Positions 1-8,522 are shown, counted from the stretch's first letter. The stretch: 64,000 bases of DNA from Nocardioides currus (GCF_003057875.1 NZ_PYXZ01000004.1:1-64000); one strand, 5' to 3'. Program-made: numbers and translations. Notes: generated by a model not told the origin, from the letters alone.

Positions 1-54
1 CCGAGCGACCGCAACGACATCGTCGCGGAACTCCTTGGGATGGGGAGCAGGCAT
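1..54 (-). CDS. IS3-family transposase OrfA, N-terminal fragment (runs off left edge)
   Basis: On the minus strand an ATG at 54 opens a frame that stays open to base 1 and reads MPAPHPKEFRDDVVAVAR. This is the typical beginning of OrfA proteins of IS3-family insertion sequences, which carry a helix-turn-helix that binds the element ends. A ribosome binding site (GGAAGG) lies about nine bases upstream of the ATG. The rest of the insertion sequence is outside the window. The terminal inverted repeat of the element should lie between 55 and the relaxase start at 142, but I could not define it. Identification rests on 18 residues plus the RBS. Confidence 0.7.
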   Translation of the reverse strand, partial: MPAPHPKEFRDDVVAVAR

Positions 55-141
55 GGTCGACATCCTTCCAGCGGCGACTCACATCGCCACAGGTCAGGTG
101 ACAACCAAACCTTCAGCAGTCCCTGGAGGCGGTGGTCCGGG

Positions 142-2766
142 GTGCATGGCGGGGTGAAGTTCTACCGCGGCGCAGCGAACGCTGCCCGCGCCTATGTCGA
201 GCGCGACAGGTCCCGCGCGGATGACTACTACCTCGGTGAGGGCACCGGTGTCGCCACCCGACTGACCGCCACCCCGCACGTCGTCGAGCACGTCGGCGAG
301 CTGACCGGCGACGCGTACGAGGAGTGGGTGGCCGGGATCGACCTCGAATCGGGAAAGCCGAAGGGCCGACTCCGGAAGGATCCGAATGCGCTGCGGTTCG
401 TCGAGGTCACCGTCAACGGACCCAAAACCTGGTCACTGGCCGCTGCCCTGCATCCGGAGATCTCCGCGGCCTTGGATGCCGCGCAGGACCGGGCGGCCGG
501 CGAGATCGTCGGCTGGGTCGCCCAGCACGCCACCACCCGGGTCGGACCCCGGGACCGGCAGGTGCAGGTGCCGGTGGAGCGGATCGAGGCCGCCGTGATT
601 CGGCACTACACCTCGCGGGCAGGTGACCCGCACCGGCATCTGCACCTCCAGATCAACGCCCGCGTGTGGGCGTCCGGGGCGTGGCGGGGTCTGCACTCGG
701 TCGGGATCCGCGATTCGATCGAGGCGATCAACGGGATCGGGCACGCGGCCGTGGCCACTGACCCGGAGTTCCGGGCCGTGCTCGCCCAACACGGCTACTC
801 GCTAAACAATGAGTCCGGCGAGATCCAACAGCTCGCGCCGTACGTGGGCGCGTTCAGTGCCCGGACCGCGCAGATCCGCCGCAACGTCGACCGGTACGAG
901 GCCCAGTGGCGGGGCGAACATCCGGGCGAGGAACCCGGGGTGCGGTTGCGAGAGGCCTGGGATCGGCGCGCCTGGGCGCGAGCGCGTCCCGACAAGATCG
1001 TGCCTCGCGACGGTGCTGAGCTGGTGGCGCGCTGGAACGCCGAGCTGCGGGACCTCGGCTACCGCGACCCCGACACCCCGGTCCTGCTGGACCCGATCCG
1101 GGTGGGCTGGGTCGATCGTGACGGTGCGGCGGAGTGGGTGATTTCGCAACTCGGGGCGAAGCGGTCGGCGTGGAACGCCGCCGACATCCGTGGCCACGTC
1201 GAAGTCCTCGTCGCACAAGAGGGCCTCGTGGCTGAGCACACTGCCCGGATCGAGCTCACCGAGGACATCACCGCCCGCGCGCTCGATCAGTGCATTCCGC
1301 TGCTGCTGCGACCGGAGGTGCCCGAGCACATCCGCGCGTACACGTCGCCCCAGGTGCTGGAGGTCGAGGCGGAGATCATTCAGCGGATGGCACGACGCGC
1401 GGACCGGCCGGCTCGACCCGTTCGGCTCGCCGGTCGCGGGCTCGTGCGGATCGACCCGACCCAGGCCGCGGTGATCGGCCCCCTGGCCGGCGAAGGGCAA
1501 TTGGTGGTGGTCGAGGGCGCGGCCGGAGCCGGCAAGACCACCGCCCTGCGCGCGACGCAGGCGCTGCTCGCGAGCCGAGGGCATCGGTTGGTGGTGGTGA
1601 CACCGACGTTGAAGGCAGCCGAGGTCGCCGCGGCCGAGACCGGCGCGGACGGGCACTCGGCCGCGTGGCTGATCCATCAGCACGGCTGGCGCTGGGACAG
1701 CGAGGGCCACTGGATCCGACGCCCCGACTCGACACCGACGTCTGGGGCGCGACTCCGGCCCGGTGACCTGCTGCTGGTCGATGAGGCCGGGATGCTCGAC
1801 CAGGACACCGCCCGCGCACTTCTCACCATCGCCGACGAGACCGGTGCCCGGGTCGCGCTCATGGGAGACCGCCACCAGCTCCCCGCCGTCGGACACGGCG
1901 GCGTCCTCGACCACGCGATCACGTGGGCACACCCGAGCGCCATCGTGTCGATGGACAGCGTGCACCGCTTCACCGACCCCGACTACGCCGCCCTCAGCCT
2001 GCGCATGCGCACCGGCGACTACCCCGCCGACGTGTTCGACGAACTCCGCCGACGCGGCCTCATCGTCATCCACCCCCGCGAGGTCGAACGGACCGCCGCC
2101 CTCGCCGAAACGGGCGCGACCGGCGCCCTCGTCATCGCGGACACCCGCGACCAGGTCGCCGACCTCAACGCCGCCATCCGCGAACACCAACCGGTCGGCG
2201 ATACCGCGGACGATCACGTGGTCACCACCGAGCGCGGGGAACGGATCGGGCTCGGGGACCGGGTCGCCACCCGCCGCAACGACCCCAACCTTCAAGTCGC
2301 AAACCGTCAGACCTGGACCGTCACCTGCATCGGTGACGACGGCAGCCTCGTCCTCCACGGCAACAGACACGGACATGGTCGTGATCGAGAGATCCCGGCC
2401 GAGTACGCGACCCGGTTCGTCGAGCTCGCGTACGCCACCACCGCCCACGGCGCACAAGGCGACACCGTCGACCAGGCCCACGTCGCCATCAGCGACACCA
2501 CCGGCGCAGCCGCGGCATACGTGGCCATGACGCGGGGCCGTCACAGCAATACCGCGCACCTCGTCGCTGACAACCCCGACGAGGCCAAGCAGCAGTGGAT
2601 CGAGGTCTTCGGCCGAGACCGAGCCGACCTCGGACCGGCGCATGCTCGGCGCCAGGTGGTTGAGGCCATCGACCGGTACGGACCCAACCAGCGACGTCGC
2701 CGGGCACCGATCTCACCGTCGACAGCGCGGGCGCCGGCCCGGGTGCCCGGGCCACTCGGGTTGTAG
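142..2766 (+). CDS. MobF-type conjugative relaxase with helicase domain (TraA-like)
   Basis: This protein is expected to nick the transfer origin of a conjugative element and unwind the strand for transfer. The N-terminus carries the MobF relaxase domain with paired tyrosines (DDYYL, about residues 25-29) and a metal-binding histidine cluster (HRHLH, about residue 165). The C-terminal half is a superfamily 1 helicase: Walker A GAAGAGKTT near 460, Walker B LLLVDEAG near 543, GDRHQLP near 575, TTAHGAQGDT near 765 and VAMTRGRHSN near 793. I chose the GTG at 142, with GGAGG 12 bases upstream, over the ATG at 40. The ATG at 40 would overlap the transposase start on the other strand and adds 34 residues with no family character. 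At 874 residues it is somewhat shorter than many TraA proteins. Its stop lies two bases from that of the convergent regulator. Confidence 0.88.
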   Translation: MHGGVKFYRGAANAARAYVERDRSRADDYYLGEGTGVATRLTATPHVVEHVGELTGDAYEEWVAGIDLESGKPKGRLRKDPNALRFVEVTVNGPKTWSLAAALHPEISAALDAAQDRAAGEIVGWVAQHATTRVGPRDRQVQVPVERIEAAVIRHYTSRAGDPHRHLHLQINARVWASGAWRGLHSVGIRDSIEAINGIGHAAVATDPEFRAVLAQHGYSLNNESGEIQQLAPYVGAFSARTAQIRRNVDRYEAQWRGEHPGEEPGVRLREAWDRRAWARARPDKIVPRDGAELVARWNAELRDLGYRDPDTPVLLDPIRVGWVDRDGAAEWVISQLGAKRSAWNAADIRGHVEVLVAQEGLVAEHTARIELTEDITARALDQCIPLLLRPEVPEHIRAYTSPQVLEVEAEIIQRMARRADRPARPVRLAGRGLVRIDPTQAAVIGPLAGEGQLVVVEGAAGAGKTTALRATQALLASRGHRLVVVTPTLKAAEVAAAETGADGHSAAWLIHQHGWRWDSEGHWIRRPDSTPTSGARLRPGDLLLVDEAGMLDQDTARALLTIADETGARVALMGDRHQLPAVGHGGVLDHAITWAHPSAIVSMDSVHRFTDPDYAALSLRMRTGDYPADVFDELRRRGLIVIHPREVERTAALAETGATGALVIADTRDQVADLNAAIREHQPVGDTADDHVVTTERGERIGLGDRVATRRNDPNLQVANRQTWTVTCIGDDGSLVLHGNRHGHGRDREIPAEYATRFVELAYATTAHGAQGDTVDQAHVAISDTTGAAAAYVAMTRGRHSNTAHLVADNPDEAKQQWIEVFGRDRADLGPAHARRQVVEAIDRYGPNQRRRRAPISPSTARAPARVPGPLGL

Positions 2767-2768
2767 GT

Positions 2769-3326
2769 CTACTTGTCCTCCTCGAGCGCCGGGGAGGTGG
2801 TGCGGACCGTGTCGCGTCGGCCCTTCGCGGCAGTGATCAGTGGATCCCACGCTTCGCGAATCGCATCGGAGAGCGTGAGCTCCTCCCACAGGTCAACCAA
2901 GAGGGCTCCGTCGACCACCTCTTGGATCATCTCCGGGAAGCCGATGGCCAAGACCAGTTGATAGAACTGGATCCGATCGGGCCGCTTGGACAGATCGAAC
3001 ACGGCTCTCTTGCCGAGCGACTCGGTGCCGAATAGTCGCACGCGCGCGAAGCACAACGGCGGCGGCACCGACCACAACCGATCCGGGACGTAGAACACCC
3101 GCCCATCGGGCTCCTCGGCCCAGAAGAATTCCACTCGCGGCACCGCCACCAGGTCCGCCTTGGCCGCGGCGAGCAACCGCTCGGTCACCGCCAACGTCGG
3201 CGACTTGCGGCCACTCTCGTACTCCGAGACCGCCGACTGCGCCGTTCGGGCCCCATACGCCAGCTCGGCCTGCGACATCCCCGCCGCACGCCGAGCCGTC
3301 TCGATGACCGATGTCCTCGACTTCAT
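2769..3326 (-). CDS. Xre-family helix-turn-helix regulator of the integrative element
   Basis: The first 60 residues form a Xre/Cro-type HTH (ARRAAGMSQAELAYGARTAQ, followed by VSEYESGRKSPTL). The remaining 120 residues are a domain I do not recognise, with acidic and aromatic character, that could sense a ligand or a host signal. The ATG at 3326 was chosen because it places the HTH at the N-terminus as is usual for the family. The gene is divergent from the excisionase-integrase pair and convergent with the relaxase, so by position it is a likely repressor of excision or transfer. The 123-base divergent region holds two CATCGAT copies that could be its operator. The regulatory role is inferred. 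Confidence 0.75.
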   Translation of the reverse strand: MKSRTSVIETARRAAGMSQAELAYGARTAQSAVSEYESGRKSPTLAVTERLLAAAKADLVAVPRVEFFWAEEPDGRVFYVPDRLWSVPPPLCFARVRLFGTESLGKRAVFDLSKRPDRIQFYQLVLAIGFPEMIQEVVDGALLVDLWEELTLSDAIREAWDPLITAAKGRRDTVRTTSPALEEDK

Positions 3327-3344
3327 CAGACCAGTATCGCCCAT

Positions 3345-3367
3345 CATCGATATCGCTGAACATCGAT
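3345..3367. promoter_or_regulatory. Candidate operator: two CATCGAT copies between regulator and excisionase
   Basis: CATCGAT occurs at 3345-3351 and again at 3361-3367, 16 bases apart. Each contains the self-complementary core ATCGAT. They sit in the short divergent region between the Xre regulator and the excisionase-like gene, where a phage-type repressor would be expected to bind. Binding is inferred from position and symmetry only. Confidence 0.35.
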
Positions 3368-3449
3368 TGGGAGGCCCTGCACACCTACCTGCCGAGGCAG
3401 GGCCGTCCTGCCTCCCGACCCACGGGTCGCGACCACCAGGAGCCATCCC

Positions 3450-3680
3450 ATGACCGCACAACCCACCACCCCGAACGCGCACCGCAACCCTGGCGACGAG
3501 ATGCTCACCCTGCAAGAAGCCTGTGCCTACCTCCGCGTCCCCGAAGGCACCCTGCGCTACTGGCGCCACCTCGGCAGCGGACCCCGCAGCTTCAAGATCG
3601 GCCGCCACGTCCGCTACTGGCGCGCCGACCTCGTCCTCTGGCTCACCGAACAGACCAACCGTCCACAGGATCGCGCATGA
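3450..3680 (+). CDS. Excisionase-like small HTH protein (AlpA/HTH_17 type)
   Basis: This 76-residue protein has a single winged-helix DNA-binding domain of the MerR-like HTH_17 family. It reads LTLQEACAYLRVPEGTLRYW, followed by a basic wing and a tryptophan-rich end (VRYWRADLVLWL). Such proteins next to a tyrosine integrase usually act as recombination directionality factors that favour excision, or as AlpA-type activators. The ATG at 3450 has AGGAG about seven bases upstream. The integrase starts 38 bases downstream, so the two are probably cotranscribed. The excisionase role is inferred from neighbourhood. Confidence 0.78.
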   Translation: MTAQPTTPNAHRNPGDEMLTLQEACAYLRVPEGTLRYWRHLGSGPRSFKIGRHVRYWRADLVLWLTEQTNRPQDRA

Positions 3681-3718
3681 ACAGCGACAGCTGTCGACGT
3701 CAGAGCGGAGAATGAGTC

Positions 3719-5020
3719 ATGGCCAGCATCGAGAAGCGCGTCCGGGACGATCGGACGACGTGGCGCGTGCACTACCGCACCCCCGCCGGCGCCCAACGCA
3801 GCAAGAGCTTCGCCCGCAAGGTCGACGCCGAGCGCTTCCGCGCCAGCGTGGAGACCTCCAAGGTCACCGGGACCTACGTCGACCCGACGCTCGCGAAGGT
3901 GACAGTCGGCGCATGGGGGCAGCAGTGGCTCGACGGACAGACCCACCTCAAGCCGACCACGCGAGCTCGCTACGAGGGGATCGTGCGCAAGCACATCCAC
4001 CCGAAGTGGGACCGGGTCAAGCTGGCCAACGTCTCCCATGGTGACATTCAGGCCTGGGTCACGGAACTGGCAAGGGACCACTCCCCTGCCACCGTCCACA
4101 AGATCCACCGCGTGCTCAGCCTTGTCCTCGACATGGCGGTCAAGGACGGCAGGCTCGTGCGCAACGTCGCGACCGGAGTCAACCTGCCGCGGGCCGTCAA
4201 GCACGAGCACCGCTATCTCACCCACGAGCAGGTCGACCACCTCGCCGAGGCGACCGGCTACCCAAGCGACGCGAGCAAGTTCAGCAGCATGGACACCCGC
4301 ACCAATGAGACCTACCGGCTGGTGGTGCTCTTTCTCGCTTACACCGGCGTGAGGTTCGGCGAGATGGCCGCGCTGCGGGTCGGTCGGATCGACCTGCGTC
4401 GGAATCGGGCAGTGATCGCCGAGTCCGTGACGCCGGTCCAGGGGCTGGGTTTGGTCTGGGGCACCACGAAGACACACCAGCGACGCGAGGTGCCGATCCC
4501 GCGCTTCCTCGTGGCCGAACTGACAGAGCACATGCGAGACAAGGAGGCGGACGACTTGGTCTTCGCCGGGATCCGGAACGGCCAGCCGCTGCGGGTCAGC
4601 ACCTTCCGGACCGCGTTCGGTGCCGCGTCCAGGGCGATCGGCGTGCCCGGCCTTCACCCGCACGAGCTCCGACACACCGCTGCAAGCCTCGCGATCGCCA
4701 GCGGCGCCGACGTCAAGGTCGTCCAACAGATGCTCGGGCACGGCTCAGCGACGATGACCCTCGACACCTACGGTCACCTGTTCGACGACCGCCTCAACGA
4801 GGTCGGCGAGGCAATGGATCGCGCCCGGGCAGCCGCCCACCGGCGTCGCGACACCCTGAGGGCGTTGCCCCGTGTTGCCCCAGTGTTGCCCGAGCCCGAT
4901 CTGGGCGAAAATGCCGAAGAGGCCCCGGCCAGCGCTTCCGCTGGTCAGGGCCCCTTTTCGGACCTGTACCCCCGACCGGATTCGAACCGGCGCTACCGCC
5001 GTGAGAGGGCGGCGTGCTAG
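3719..5020 (+). CDS. int: Tyrosine-recombinase integrase of a tRNA-Glu-targeting element
   Basis: This 433-residue site-specific recombinase inserts the element into the tRNA-Glu gene. It has an N-terminal arm-binding domain (AP2-like, with RTTWRVHYRTPAGAQ), a core-binding SAM-like domain around 60-140, and a catalytic domain. The catalytic domain carries the Arg of YTGVRFGE (about 211), HELRHT (about 318-323) and the nucleophile Tyr in LDTYGH (about 350), preceded by LGHGSATM. The frame does not stop at the end of the element. The last 17 or so codons (PDSNRRYRRERAAC) are written by the 3' half of the tRNA-Glu gene on the opposite strand, and the TAG lies inside that tRNA. In the excised circle the C-terminus would therefore differ. 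Confidence 0.92.
   Translation: MASIEKRVRDDRTTWRVHYRTPAGAQRSKSFARKVDAERFRASVETSKVTGTYVDPTLAKVTVGAWGQQWLDGQTHLKPTTRARYEGIVRKHIHPKWDRVKLANVSHGDIQAWVTELARDHSPATVHKIHRVLSLVLDMAVKDGRLVRNVATGVNLPRAVKHEHRYLTHEQVDHLAEATGYPSDASKFSSMDTRTNETYRLVVLFLAYTGVRFGEMAALRVGRIDLRRNRAVIAESVTPVQGLGLVWGTTKTHQRREVPIPRFLVAELTEHMRDKEADDLVFAGIRNGQPLRVSTFRTAFGAASRAIGVPGLHPHELRHTAASLAIASGADVKVVQQMLGHGSATMTLDTYGHLFDDRLNEVGEAMDRARAAAHRRRDTLRALPRVAPVLPEPDLGENAEEAPASASAGQGPFSDLYPRPDSNRRYRRERAAC
4864..4891. repeat. Three direct GTTGCCC repeats, possible integrase arm-type sites
   Basis: GTTGCCC occurs at 4864-4870, 4874-4880 and 4885-4891, spaced 10 and 11 bases apart, which is one helical turn. The block lies about 80-100 bases inside the element from the tRNA-Glu 3' end. 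Tyrosine integrases bind clusters of short arm-type repeats at such a distance from the crossover core. It also encodes part of the integrase C-terminal tail, so the repeat could be coincidental. Confidence 0.35.
4916..4958. terminator. Bidirectional hairpin terminator at the integrase end and tRNA-Glu 3' side
   Basis: A long GC-rich stem surrounds the loop CTTC at 4935-4938, with CCAGCG/CGCTGG at its base and about 17 paired positions. It ends in TTTT on the plus strand (4955-4958) and in TCTTC on the minus strand. It lies eight bases beyond the tRNA-Glu 3' end, so it can stop the tRNA transcript on the minus strand. It overlaps the coding sequence of the integrase tail. Confidence 0.6.
4967..5005. 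other. Attachment-site core of the integrative element (within tRNA-Glu 3' half)
   Basis: Elements with this class of integrase recombine in the 3' half of a tRNA gene and carry a copy that restores it. The integrase gene abuts and enters the tRNA-Glu 3' half here, so one att boundary lies in this interval. The second copy should lie left of base 1, so the exact core length cannot be set from this window. Confidence 0.6.
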
Positions 5021-5039
5021 GCCGCTACACAACGGGGGC
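4967..5039 (-). tRNA. tRNA-Glu (anticodon CTC), integration target
   Basis: On the minus strand the 73-base gene folds into a cloverleaf: acceptor GCCCCCG with CGGGGGT, anticodon stem CGCCG/CGGCG with loop CCTCTCA (anticodon CTC), and T arm GCCGG-TTCGAAT-CCGGT. The 1-72 pair is G-T. CCA is not encoded. The integrase frame reads through the 3' half on the other strand, which marks this gene as the attachment site of the element to the left. Confidence 0.95.
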
Positions 5040-5118
5040 AAGCACTGCTTTGATGCGAGTGGAACTATAGCCGCGGCTGGAGTTCCGCTCCAAATCCCCC
5101 ACTGCTGCGGGGAATTCG

Positions 5119-5190
5119 CTGGGATACTAGGACTCGAACCTAGAATAACTGGACCAGAACCAGTCGTGTTGCCAATTACACCATATCCCA
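5119..5190 (-). tRNA. tRNA-Gln (anticodon CTG)
   Basis: The minus strand gives a 72-base cloverleaf with acceptor TGGGATA paired to TATCCCA and discriminator G. The anticodon loop is TTCTGGT between ACTGG/CCAGT (anticodon CTG), and the T arm is CTAGG-TTCGAGT-CCTAG. It lies 79 bases upstream of tRNA-Glu on the same strand and downstream of the CPBP-protease gene that follows gltX. Confidence 0.95.
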
Positions 5191-5244
5191 CTGACTTACT
5201 GGTTTTCGGCCCTTCCGACGCATCGTCCGGACCGAGAAGAAACC

Positions 5245-6183
5245 TTACACGGGACCTCGGGACCGCTCCAAAATGGCCGGTGTCGTGGTGGTCTCCAGCC
5301 CCGTGCGACGCGCCAGCCAGGTGGCGAGGGCGAGGTAGACCAGCGACTGGGTGAGGGTCCCGGGCAGGCTCCACCACGTCCCGCCGGTCGGGTTGAGCGC
5401 ACTGCCCATGTCGGTGAAGGCGAGGGCGAGGCCGAACGCCAGGAAGTTGTTGAGGACGTGCATCGCGATGCCGGCCTCGAGCCCGCCGGTGAGGATGACG
5501 AGGGCACCGGCGACGAGTCCGAAGGCGAGCCGATCGACGAAGATCGGCAGGTCCTGGCCGAGGCCGTGGGCGAGGGCGAACAGCACCGATGACAGGAGCA
5601 CGGCGACCACCCGGTTGCCGAACACTCCCCCGAACGCCTGCATCAGGTAGCCCCGGAAGGCGAACTCCTCGCCGGCGGCCTGCAGCGGCGTGAGGATCAG
5701 GACCACCAGCAGGAAGTCGCGCGTCGTCGAGGTGAAGTCGTTGGCCTCACCGCTCAGCTCGGTGCCCCCGCCCTGGGGCACGAAGCTGGAGACGACCACC
5801 GTCGCGAGCAGGGCGAGGACGGAGAGCCCGAAGCAGGCCACGAGGAACCGCCACCGGATCCGCCGGGCCACCGACATCAACCAGCCCGGCGACAGGCCGT
5901 GCAGCGCGAGGTTGATCAGGATCGACAGCGGGATCGCAGTCGCGAGCACGAGGTTGACGAAGGTCAGGGTGAGCGGGGTTGCGGAGTCGACGTCGAGGAG
6001 ACGGTCGAGGCCCTCGCCCACCGGCTGACCGGTGAGGGCGAACCAGATCGCGAACGCCGCCTGCCACAGCAGGGGCGACAGCGCGAACAGCCCGAGCACC
6101 AGCGCGACGACACCCACGATGGGGCGCCACACGCCGGGCCGGCCCAGCCGGTGGACCTGGTGGTACTCCAGCGGTGCGGGCAT
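5245..6183 (-). CDS. CPBP-family intramembrane glutamic endopeptidase
   Basis: This 312-residue polytopic membrane protein has about eight hydrophobic segments. It carries the CPBP (Abi/CAAX protease-like) motifs EEFAFRGYLM, with the catalytic pair of glutamates and Arg, then ALAHG and a later HVLNN histidine-asparagine motif. Members cleave prenylated or other membrane substrates, but bacterial targets are mostly unknown. The ATG at 6183 begins MPAPLEYHQVHRLGRPG. GAGGAG directly abuts the ATG, closer than ideal. It starts five bases before the gltX stop codon ends, so it is probably the last gene of the FAH-gltX operon. Confidence 0.85.
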   Translation of the reverse strand: MPAPLEYHQVHRLGRPGVWRPIVGVVALVLGLFALSPLLWQAAFAIWFALTGQPVGEGLDRLLDVDSATPLTLTFVNLVLATAIPLSILINLALHGLSPGWLMSVARRIRWRFLVACFGLSVLALLATVVVSSFVPQGGGTELSGEANDFTSTTRDFLLVVLILTPLQAAGEEFAFRGYLMQAFGGVFGNRVVAVLLSSVLFALAHGLGQDLPIFVDRLAFGLVAGALVILTGGLEAGIAMHVLNNFLAFGLALAFTDMGSALNPTGGTWWSLPGTLTQSLVYLALATWLARRTGLETTTTPAILERSRGPV

Positions 6184-6187
6184 CTCC

Positions 6188-7651
6188 TCAGTCGAACATC
6201 GCGTCGTGCAGGCGCGCCAGCGACCGCTCACGGCCGAGCAGCTCGAGCGACTCGAACAGCGGCGGACTGATCTTGCGGCCCGACACCGCGATGCGCACCG
6301 GGCCGAACGCGTTGCGGGGCTTGAGCCCGAGCTCGTCGACCAGCTTGGCCCGCAGCGCCTCGTCGATCGCGGCGGTGCTCCAGGTGTCGATGGCCGACAG
6401 CGCGTCGTACGCCGCCTTCACCACGTCGCGCCCGGGACCGTCGAGCTCGTCGGTGCGGGTGAAGGACGCCTCGTCGACGAACAGGAAGTCGAGCATCGGC
6501 GCGGCCTCGGTGAGCTTGTTGATGCGCTCGGCGACCAGCGGCATGGCGAGCTCGAGCATCTGCGCGTCCGCGTCGGAGACGGGGTCGGACACGACGCCGG
6601 CGGCCTTGAGGAAGGGCAGCGCCCGGTGGGTGATCTCGTCGGTCGAGAGCAGCCGCATATGGGAGGCGTTGATGGCGTCGGCCTTCTTCAGGTCGAAGCG
6701 CGCGGGGTTGGGGTTGACGTCCGCGATGTCGAACGCCTCGACCATCTCCTCGAGCGAGAAGATGTCGCGGTCGCCCGAGATCGCCCAGCCCAGCAGGGCG
6801 AGGTAGTTGAGCAGCCCTTCGGGCAGGAAGCCCTGGTCGCGGTAGGCCAGGGCGTGCGCCTCGGGGTCGCGCTTGGAGAGCTTCTTGTTGCCCTGGCCCA
6901 TGACGTAGGGCAGGTGGCCGAAGTGCGGCGTCTCCTGGGCGATGCCGAGGGCGACCAGGGCGTCGTACAGCGCGATCTGGCGGGGCGTGCTGGAGAGCAG
7001 GTCCTCGCCCCGCAGCACGTGGGTGATCCCCATCAGCGCGTCGTCGACGGGGTTGACGAGCGTGTAGAGCGGATCGCCGTTGGCGCGGCAGAGCGCGAAG
7101 TCGGGGACGTTCTCGGTCTCGAAGGTGATGTCGCCGCGCACGAGGTCGGTCCAGGTGATCGAGCCCGCGGGCATCCGGAAGCGGACCACGGGAGCGCGAC
7201 CGTCGGCCTCGAAGGCCGCGCGCTGCTCGGCGCTGAGCTCGCGGCAGAAGCCGTCGTAGCCCATCACCTTGGAGCCGCTGGCCTTGCGGCGCGCGTCGAC
7301 CTCCTCGTTGGTGCAGAAGCACTCGTAGGTGTAGGACGACTCACGCAGCTTCTCGAGGGCGTCGGCATAGATCTCGCCGCGCTCGCTCTGCTTGTACGGC
7401 GCGTGCGGACCGCCGACCTCGATGCCCTCGTCCCACGTGAGACCGAGCCAGCGCCACAGGTCCAGGATCGCGTCGTAGGACTCCTGGGTGCTGCGCTCCC
7501 GGTCGGTGTCCTCCATCCGGAACACGATGGTGCCGCCGTGGTGGCGTGCGAAGGCCCAGTTGAACAGCGCCGTACGCGCGAGGCCGACGTGTGGCGAGCC
7601 GGTCGGCGACGGGCAGAACCGGACGCGGACGGGACGATCGGTCGTGCTCAT
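6188..7651 (-). CDS. gltX: Glutamyl-tRNA synthetase
   Basis: GltX attaches glutamate to tRNA-Glu in the cytoplasm. In most actinobacteria it also charges tRNA-Gln, which the GatCAB amidotransferase then converts. The 487-residue length fits the family. The class I signatures are visible: [11 protein letters not shown] (HIGH equivalent) near residue 13 and KKLSKRDPE (KMSKS equivalent) in the middle, followed by a helical anticodon-binding domain. The ATG at 7651 overlaps the upstream hydrolase stop by four bases (ATGA), which indicates translational coupling. Genes for tRNA-Gln and tRNA-Glu lie just downstream on the same strand. Confidence 0.97.
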   Translation of the reverse strand: MSTTDRPVRVRFCPSPTGSPHVGLARTALFNWAFARHHGGTIVFRMEDTDRERSTQESYDAILDLWRWLGLTWDEGIEVGGPHAPYKQSERGEIYADALEKLRESSYTYECFCTNEEVDARRKASGSKVMGYDGFCRELSAEQRAAFEADGRAPVVRFRMPAGSITWTDLVRGDITFETENVPDFALCRANGDPLYTLVNPVDDALMGITHVLRGEDLLSSTPRQIALYDALVALGIAQETPHFGHLPYVMGQGNKKLSKRDPEAHALAYRDQGFLPEGLLNYLALLGWAISGDRDIFSLEEMVEAFDIADVNPNPARFDLKKADAINASHMRLLSTDEITHRALPFLKAAGVVSDPVSDADAQMLELAMPLVAERINKLTEAAPMLDFLFVDEASFTRTDELDGPGRDVVKAAYDALSAIDTWSTAAIDEALRAKLVDELGLKPRNAFGPVRIAVSGRKISPPLFESLELLGRERSLARLHDAMFD

Positions 7652-8457
7652 CGGGCAGCCACCTTGTTCGTGAGGGAGCCGATGCCGGCGATGGACACTT
7701 CCACCTCGTCGCCGATCTCCATGGGGCCGACACCCTCGGGGGTGCCGGTGAGGATGACGTCGCCCGGCAGCAGCGTCATGACGCTGGAGACGTGGGCGAT
7801 CAGGGTCGGGATGTCGAAGATCAGGTCGCTCGTGGAGCCGTCCTGCTTCAGGTCGCCGTTGAGGTGGGTCTGGACCCGCACCCCGTCGGCGAAGGTCTGC
7901 GGGTCGAGGTCGGTCTCGATCCACGGGCCGAGGGGGCAGAACGAGTCGAAGCCCTTGGCCCGGGTGAACTGCACGTCGCTCTTCTGCAGGTCGCGGGCGG
8001 TGACGTCGTTGGCGATCGTGTAGCCGTGGATGACGTCGGTGGCCTGCTCCGGCGGCACGTCGCGACAGATGCGGCCGATCACGACGGCGAGCTCGCCCTC
8101 GAAGTGCACGTTGCTCGACTGGCTCGGGTAGAAGATCGGGTCGCCCGGGCCGACGACGCTGGTGTTGGGCTTGATGAACATCAGCGGCTCGGTGGGGACG
8201 TCGTTGCCCATCTCGGCGGCGTGCGCGGCGTAGTTGCGGCCGATCCCGACGACCTTGCTCCGCGGCAGGACCGGCGCGAGGAGGCGGACGTCGGCCAGCT
8301 TGAACTGCTGGTCGAGCAGCTTGACGCCGACGTAGAGCGGGTCGCCGGCGAGCGCCACGACGACCGCGTCCTCCCCCGCCTGACCGAACTCGTCGACCTC
8401 TCCGGTCACCACGCCGTACATCGGCTCGTCCCCAGCAGTGAATCTCGCAATACGCAC
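7648..8457 (-). CDS. Fumarylacetoacetate hydrolase (FAH) family protein
   Basis: This 269-residue enzyme has the FAH fold in its C-terminal 210 residues: [15 protein letters not shown], the metal ligands of [20 protein letters not shown], and [15 protein letters not shown] near the end. Members hydrolyse, decarboxylate or isomerise beta-diketo acids, for example 2-hydroxyhepta-dienedioate isomerase or acylpyruvase. The exact substrate cannot be read from the sequence. It is the first gene of an apparent operon with gltX, whose start overlaps its stop by four bases. Confidence 0.9.
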   Translation of the reverse strand: MRIARFTAGDEPMYGVVTGEVDEFGQAGEDAVVVALAGDPLYVGVKLLDQQFKLADVRLLAPVLPRSKVVGIGRNYAAHAAEMGNDVPTEPLMFIKPNTSVVGPGDPIFYPSQSSNVHFEGELAVVIGRICRDVPPEQATDVIHGYTIANDVTARDLQKSDVQFTRAKGFDSFCPLGPWIETDLDPQTFADGVRVQTHLNGDLKQDGSTSDLIFDIPTLIAHVSSVMTLLPGDVILTGTPEGVGPMEIGDEVEVSIAGIGSLTNKVAAR

Positions 8458-8473
8458 GGGCCGAGCCTAGTCG

Positions 8474-8512
8474 TCCGCGACGACCCGACCCCCGTGCGGG
8501 CCGTCGCGGAAG
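8474..8512 (-). terminator. Hairpin between the secreted protein gene and the FAH gene
   Basis: CCGCGACG near 8475 pairs with CGTCGCGG near 8505, with an inner CCCG/CGGG. It lies just downstream of the stop of the minus-strand gene at 8523-9257 and just upstream of the FAH gene start. There is no clear T-run, so it is a weak intrinsic terminator candidate. Confidence 0.4.
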
Positions 8513-8522
8513 CGTGGAGGGG

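Noticed and set aside
40..141. ATG at 40 as the start of the relaxase
   Set aside because: It overlaps the divergent transposase start and adds residues without family similarity, while GTG at 142 has a ribosome site.
802..2643. A 613-codon open frame antisense to the relaxase, and similar long antisense frames at 6032-8023 and 8953-11742
   Set aside because: They mirror the codon pattern of the real genes on the other strand in GC-rich DNA, have low-complexity composition and no family motifs.
1..5020. A complete conjugative element in the window
   Set aside because: No coupling protein or type IV secretion genes are present. Only the right end with relaxase and integrase is visible.
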